DNA from: an uncultured Verrucomicrobia subdivision 3 bacterium
GTDB lineage: Bacteria; Verrucomicrobiota; Verrucomicrobiia; Limisphaerales; UBA11358
NCBI GenBank assembly: GCA_903944085.1
Contig: CAJAQO010000017.1
Span: 1-44,086 of the forward strand
Length of the DNA stretch: 44,086 bases
Direction: 5' to 3'
Part shown: positions 40,685-44,086 of the stretch, piece after piece
How the letters are laid out: every line of letters starts with the position of its first letter
How positions within the stretch are numbered: position 1 is the stretch's first letter
The notes under the pieces: model-generated
Databases searched by the model: none
What the model was told of the DNA's origin: nothing
Seen by the model: the letters and a program-made list of their open reading frames with translations, nothing else
Position numbers and translations under genes: made by a program

Positions 40685-41512
40685 TCAGTGACGACGGGAA
40701 TCCGTCTTTGCGTGATGCTTCCGGCCCAGCACCCACAGGCCGATGCCCGCCAATACCGCCAAATCGCAAAACAAGGTCGGCGCGAATATTGGAGCACCGT
40801 GAACGATGCGTAGAAAAATATTTTCACCATTGTTGTGCCAATCCGCCAGCGCATGGAAGCCAAAGCCCAACGCGCCCAACGCCGTCTGCGCCAGCATAAC
40901 CAGGCCGCACAATTTTAAAAATGTCCGGTCGGTTTTCATGACCAACGGCACGATCAAAAAGCCGACAGCCACTGCACTGCTGATGACCGGAATCCATTCG
41001 GTGCTGTGGAAGAATCCGTTTTGAGCGTGGTCGGTTAAACTAAAGATGAAATTACCCGCGAAGCCACCTAGCGCGAAGAAGATCACCCACTGCGCCCATT
41101 CGGTTTCTTTGTCGGCAACCATGCGGTTCATGATCAGTAGCGAGCCAAGGCCGGCGTAAGCAAGCGGTGCGGCAAAGGGCGCGGCATAAACCAGGCTGGC
41201 CAGAGTCCATTGCTGGAAAAACTGACTTTGCAGATGCAGCACCAAGCCGGTAATTCCGATGAGGACCGCTGTGCCGCCCACGACCAGGCCCAGCCAGCGC
41301 CAAAGCGACATTCGTCCAGTGGCCAAGGCCCACAGTGCGGGTAAAAGGAGCACCGGTGCCACCAGTGAAAAAATCAGCGGCGTGTATTCCGCCCGGGAAT
41401 GAAAGGCGTTGACGCTGTGCGCAAGAAAAATGTCGGGCGCGAGTCCGCCCAGATTGAGCAGCACAAACAGTTCAACCCAGGTGCGCGGCCGCCGGAGCCA
41501 GTTATTTTCCAT
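40685..41512 (-). CDS. Polytopic membrane protein paired with the octaheme cytochrome
   Basis: The ATG at 41512 (MENNWLRRPRTWVEL) gives 275 aa and overlaps the cytochrome gene end by 11 bp; a longer frame reaches 41551. There are about eight hydrophobic segments with interspersed His (FLAHSVNAFHSRAEY, SLTDHAQNGFFHSTEW, GFHALADWHNNGEN). The family is not recognised. The tight overlap with the cytochrome gene suggests a membrane partner, perhaps a quinol-linked heme or anchor subunit, but no heme-binding motif is provable from sequence. Confidence 0.7.
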   Translation of the reverse strand: MENNWLRRPRTWVELFVLLNLGGLAPDIFLAHSVNAFHSRAEYTPLIFSLVAPVLLLPALWALATGRMSLWRWLGLVVGGTAVLIGITGLVLHLQSQFFQQWTLASLVYAAPFAAPLAYAGLGSLLIMNRMVADKETEWAQWVIFFALGGFAGNFIFSLTDHAQNGFFHSTEWIPVISSAVAVGFLIVPLVMKTDRTFLKLCGLVMLAQTALGALGFGFHALADWHNNGENIFLRIVHGAPIFAPTLFCDLAVLAGIGLWVLGRKHHAKTDSRRH

Positions 41513-42734
41513 TGTCCTTGCGCAGTTGGGCGGCTTGTTCCTTAAGCTCAACCGTGTGTTGAAGAATCGGATAATTGCCGTGCCATTGCATATAATCGGC
41601 CCCGCCCATGAAGGCGGCGTGCTTCGCGGTGCGGCCGTAATAATGCCAGAGGTCGAAGTAGGTGAATTGAATCGTCTGGCTGAATGGATTGGTCGAGAGC
41701 AAGCCGTCCGCTTTCACTCCGTCCATGATGGCTCTCGCCGCGAGGACTTTTTCATTGGTGTCAGCCACCACCGCGGCCCCTTCCCGATATATGCGGTCGA
41801 CCAGCGGCGGTGTGTGGCACTGGAGACAGACAGACTTCATCTTGGCCTGCGCCCGCTCGAAATTGGGACGCGGCTGAGTGACTTCGGCGAACAAGTTATA
41901 CGAGAGCCTTTCCGACGGATCGTGCGTGACGCCGATGCCATTGAGCCCGCTCATATGGCAGGTTGCACACGTCGGGATAAACATATCCTTGGTCGTCAAA
42001 CTGTCCGACGGGGCCTTCAAATTTAACTGGTCCTTTTGCGCCTCGAACATGATGCCATGCTTGGATTGCGTGTAGATTTCAATTTGAGAATGATCTGGGC
42101 CGAGGTGGCATTGCCCGCAGGTGCTAGGCAATCGCGCGACTTCCACGGACGACGTGTGGCGGGTGTGGCAGAGCGTGCAATTACCGATGCTGCCGTCGGC
42201 GTTGGGTTTGCCAATAGCATGACAGGTGATGCAGCCGCTTTTCGTGGCGGATGTGCCTTCGAGCATCGTCAGCGGGTGCGGCGGCCGTTTCATGGAACCA
42301 GGATGCAGCTTCTCCATCTGCTCGATCATCTCCGGCGAAAAATCCTTGTTTCCCATGACCGCCACCCAGGACGGCGCGGCGTGGCGGCTGCGGGCAAACT
42401 GCTCATAAACCGCCAAATGACAGGCCCGGCAGTTGGCGGAGGTGATGCCATTGTTAATGACGAAACCGTTGTGGTTCGTGCCGGTCTGGCCGGCTAAAAC
42501 TTGATGACAATCGAGGCAGGTCACGCCTTTTTGCGCATGCTTGCTCATCTCGTATTCGTGGACGATGGAATACTGGTTGTTGCGATGGCACTCCGCGCAT
42601 TTTCCGCTCGCCCGGACAAAATCCGCTGTTGGTTGCTGAACTACGACGCTGGGCCGCTTTGAGTTGACCAGATACGCCGAGACAATCAAGCCCGTGGCGA
42701 TGATGATGGCAATGAAAACGGTGCGGAAGTTCAT
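41502..42734 (-). CDS. Octaheme c-type cytochrome, hydroxylamine oxidoreductase (HAO)-like
   Basis: The protein is 410 aa with an N-terminal membrane anchor or signal (TVFIAIIIATGLIVSAYLV). Eight CxxCH heme sites are at C46, C73, C102, C168, C186, C206, C256 and C303. The C-terminal half has DLWHYYGRTAKHAAFMGGAD followed by YMQWHGNYPIL, strongly reminiscent of HAO-family octaheme proteins. Family members oxidise hydroxylamine or hydrazine, or (as in epsilon-HAO) reduce nitrite or hydroxylamine. Whether the Tyr that crosslinks to the P460 heme is present cannot be decided by eye. It is periplasmic and membrane-tethered, co-expressed with the overlapping membrane protein and preceded by a DNR-type box. 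Confidence 0.88.
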   Translation of the reverse strand: MNFRTVFIAIIIATGLIVSAYLVNSKRPSVVVQQPTADFVRASGKCAECHRNNQYSIVHEYEMSKHAQKGVTCLDCHQVLAGQTGTNHNGFVINNGITSANCRACHLAVYEQFARSRHAAPSWVAVMGNKDFSPEMIEQMEKLHPGSMKRPPHPLTMLEGTSATKSGCITCHAIGKPNADGSIGNCTLCHTRHTSSVEVARLPSTCGQCHLGPDHSQIEIYTQSKHGIMFEAQKDQLNLKAPSDSLTTKDMFIPTCATCHMSGLNGIGVTHDPSERLSYNLFAEVTQPRPNFERAQAKMKSVCLQCHTPPLVDRIYREGAAVVADTNEKVLAARAIMDGVKADGLLSTNPFSQTIQFTYFDLWHYYGRTAKHAAFMGGADYMQWHGNYPILQHTVELKEQAAQLRKDNGK

Positions 42735-42831
42735 GAGATGAATTGAGTCTTTATATGATTGTTTTTGATGTCAATTAGAAGCGTGGTTTATTTCTGTAGT
42801 ATCAGAATACCCAAACACGCGGCGGTTATAT

Positions 42832-42845
42832 TTGACGTAGGTCAA
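42832..42845 (-). promoter_or_regulatory. DNR/FNR-type box 6 (TTGACGTAGGTCAA)
   Basis: It is centred 104.5 bp upstream of the octaheme cytochrome ATG. A class II start would give a ~62-nt leader, with TATTCT near the expected -10 position. On the plus strand only the conjugation relic follows. Confidence 0.7.
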
Positions 42846-42848
42846 AGA

Positions 42849-43709
42849 ATGATAAAATGTCTCTGGTTCGAAAACAATCATCGCACCCATTCTTTGCCTG
42901 CACGCGGGCCGTCGAACAACTTGGTTGAACTGATTGGGAAATGGCAACCCGTCGTCGAGCAAGCGCTGGCTCGCTGTGGTCGAAAAAATGATTTAATCGT
43001 GGTTGGCGTTGGTGAAGGCGAAGCCACCTTCAATCCGTTATCCGATCCTTCCCTGTCACCCGCTCAAATTGCGCAACAATTAATCCATGCCGCTTCGCTG
43101 ACAGGCCAGGAAGCCAGCCAGCGAGCCAGAGGGGAAGATCTGTTTTGGGCCACGGCTCGAACCGATGTTCTGACCAGTTTGATTGAACTGACCCAAACGA
43201 CCTTGCGAGATGCCGGCATTCGGACGCTTACGTTTGCACATTTGCAACGCGCTCGAGCGCTGCTTTCTCAATCCGATTCGGAGCTCAAAAAAATGATAGC
43301 AGGAGTCATTAGCCAACTTTCGGAAGCTTCGGAAAATGCACTCAAAGAGTGGGCCCGATTGCCTGACAACACCCGCTCTTGCATAAGCTCCTCGGTCGGT
43401 AACGTGCTATCGCCTTGAGCCCGGGAACCGCTCAGCCGATTGGTCAACCCTGATGAGCATCGGTCCATGATAAACCTCGGTGACGTCTTCCAATATGGCA
43501 AGGTCGTCGTGATTAATGTGGCGCAGACTGAGCACGCGGAAGATCTGTGGCCCGCCTGTCTCATGCTCAAACAGGCCCTGTTTAAACTGGCGCTAACGCG
43601 CGCTCAGCTTCCCATCAATTAGGAACGCATGGTCGCGATCATCATCGATGAGGCAAATCGACTGATTTCCAGCCATATTGTTCGGACTCATACTTGTGGA
43701 TACGAGCTA
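42849..43709 (+). pseudogene. Relic of a conjugative coupling ATPase (TraG/TraD/VirD4-like)
   Basis: One frame, broken by TGA at 43416-43418 and TAG at 43620-43622 and ending in two consecutive stops at 43710-43715, carries coupling-protein features in order. These are WQPVVEQALARCGRKNDLIV, FNPLSDPSLSPAQIAQQLIH, then EPLSRLVNPDEHRSMINLGD, VFQYGKVVVINVAQTEHAED and VAIIIDEANRLIS, which looks like a Walker B strand. The Walker A region expected upstream is absent, so the gene is 5'-truncated as well as stop-ridden. It suggests that an integrative conjugative element once occupied this flank. The family assignment rests on motif order rather than a full alignment. Confidence 0.6.
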
Positions 43710-43715
43710 CGATGA

Positions 43716-43893
43716 TAGGTGGTTGTCGTGCTCAAGCAACGGTTCGAGTTTGGGACAATGGGCACGCGCGGAACAGGCTCCAAAACGCATCACGCCAAAG
43801 CGTATGCCGAGTGCGGAAGTTCCCACGCGCGCCGTCCGCGGACCTGTCTGGGATTTTTGTGTGTGAGGCATAACCAAGAAAGTAAAGTGAGCT
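43716..43893. other. Junction between the conjugation relic and the IS256-type element
   Basis: No gene is seen. The left end of the IS256-type element probably lies near 43840-43870 (GACCTGTCTGGGATTTTTGT region), but the inverted repeat cannot be confirmed without the right end. Confidence 0.4.
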
Positions 43894-44086
43894 ATGTCTG
43901 CAACGAAAATGAATGAAGTGGCGGAGTCGCAGCGCGGGTCCGCCATGTTGGATCAACTGCTGGAAGGCTGCGAGAAGCCGGAGGATTTGCTGGCTCCGGG
44001 CGGGGCTTTTAACCGGCTGCGCAAGCGGCTGATCGAGCGGGTGCTGGGCACCGAGCTGAGCGTCCATCTGGGTTATGACCAGGGCC
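43894..44086 (+). CDS. IS256-family (Mutator-type) transposase, N-terminal part, cut by window end
   Basis: An ATG at 43894 opens a frame that runs to the end of the window without a stop. The product includes LDQLLEGCEKPEDLLAPGGA and RLRKRLIERVLGTELSVHLG, then YDQG. This matches the conserved N-terminus of IS256 transposases (...pEDLlg.dG....L...l.ERaL..El..HLGY..g). Only 64 codons are visible, so intactness cannot be judged. Confidence 0.85.
   Translation, partial: MSATKMNEVAESQRGSAMLDQLLEGCEKPEDLLAPGGAFNRLRKRLIERVLGTELSVHLGYDQG

Noticed and set aside
42759-42848. Start of the plus-strand frame at 42759 as the true N-terminus of the conjugation-like protein
   Set aside because: The frame here crosses the DNR-type box and shows no clear family motif; the recognisable homology begins after 42849.

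Overview
The window looks like a chromosomal segment of a Verrucomicrobiota bacterium, perhaps Pedosphaera/Limisphaerales-like (inference). The reasons are a VPDSG-type and a PEP-type C-terminal sorting tail, very long secreted beta-strand-repeat proteins ending in a verrucomicrobial-style ...FYR(I/L/V) C-terminal domain, a histidine kinase whose ectodomain looks like discoidin plus OB-fold repeats, and the rarity of Shine-Dalgarno sequences. Decayed or partial mobile DNA sits at both ends: an IS630-type transposase relic on the left, and a conjugative coupling-ATPase relic followed by the start of an IS256-type transposase on the right.

Layout. (1) 0.6-7.1 kb: secreted surface proteins on the minus strand, in two apparent operons. 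One is a mini VPDSG-CTERM protein followed by a 981-aa protein with a putative Cys-Gln thioester domain and two arrays of TN-octapeptides. The other is an 835-aa Ig-like protein followed by a P-domain PEP-CTERM protein. (2) 7.4-10.8 kb: an ABC-2 exporter pair, a short-form 6-phosphogluconate dehydrogenase and a stress-type membrane protein. (3) 11.5-21.7 kb: a NarL-type response regulator with a giant sensor kinase, then a 2021-aa autotransporter-type beta-strand protein. (4) 22.2-29.4 kb: a minus-strand signalling and stress island, read right to left as DUF892 ferritin-like protein, 41-aa membrane protein, DJ-1/PfpI protein, CheB, CheB-CheR-PAS fusion, PAS histidine kinase and a receiver protein with a Glu at the phosphosite. 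(5) 29.8-33.5 kb: three oxidoreductases (aldo/keto reductase, luciferase-like, Old Yellow Enzyme) with a divergent ArsR-type regulator and two palindromic operators, plus a DUF72 fragment. (6) 34-42.8 kb: a nitric-oxide/N-oxide island with a cupin, three DUF2249 proteins, a YgbA-type protein, a DGC zinc-binding protein, a DNR-type CRP/FNR regulator, a NapH/NosR-like ferredoxin, quinol NO reductase, an octaheme HAO-like cytochrome and a membrane partner.

The most notable signals are regulatory. Six FNR/DNR-type boxes (TTGAY-N4-RTCAA) precede the transcription units of region 6. In three of them the box centre lies exactly 41.5 bp upstream of the A of the ATG, and a -10-like hexamer lies at -12 to -7. 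This fits class II activation of leaderless mRNAs. Separately, a 16-bp palindrome TGGGGTRTTCACCCCA occurs five times, always in a promoter region, linking secreted-protein, exporter, stress and signalling genes. A third palindrome, TTACRC-N4-GTGTAA, occurs on both sides of the NarL-type regulator gene and upstream of the 2021-aa surface protein. All functions are read from sequence features by eye; no database search was run.
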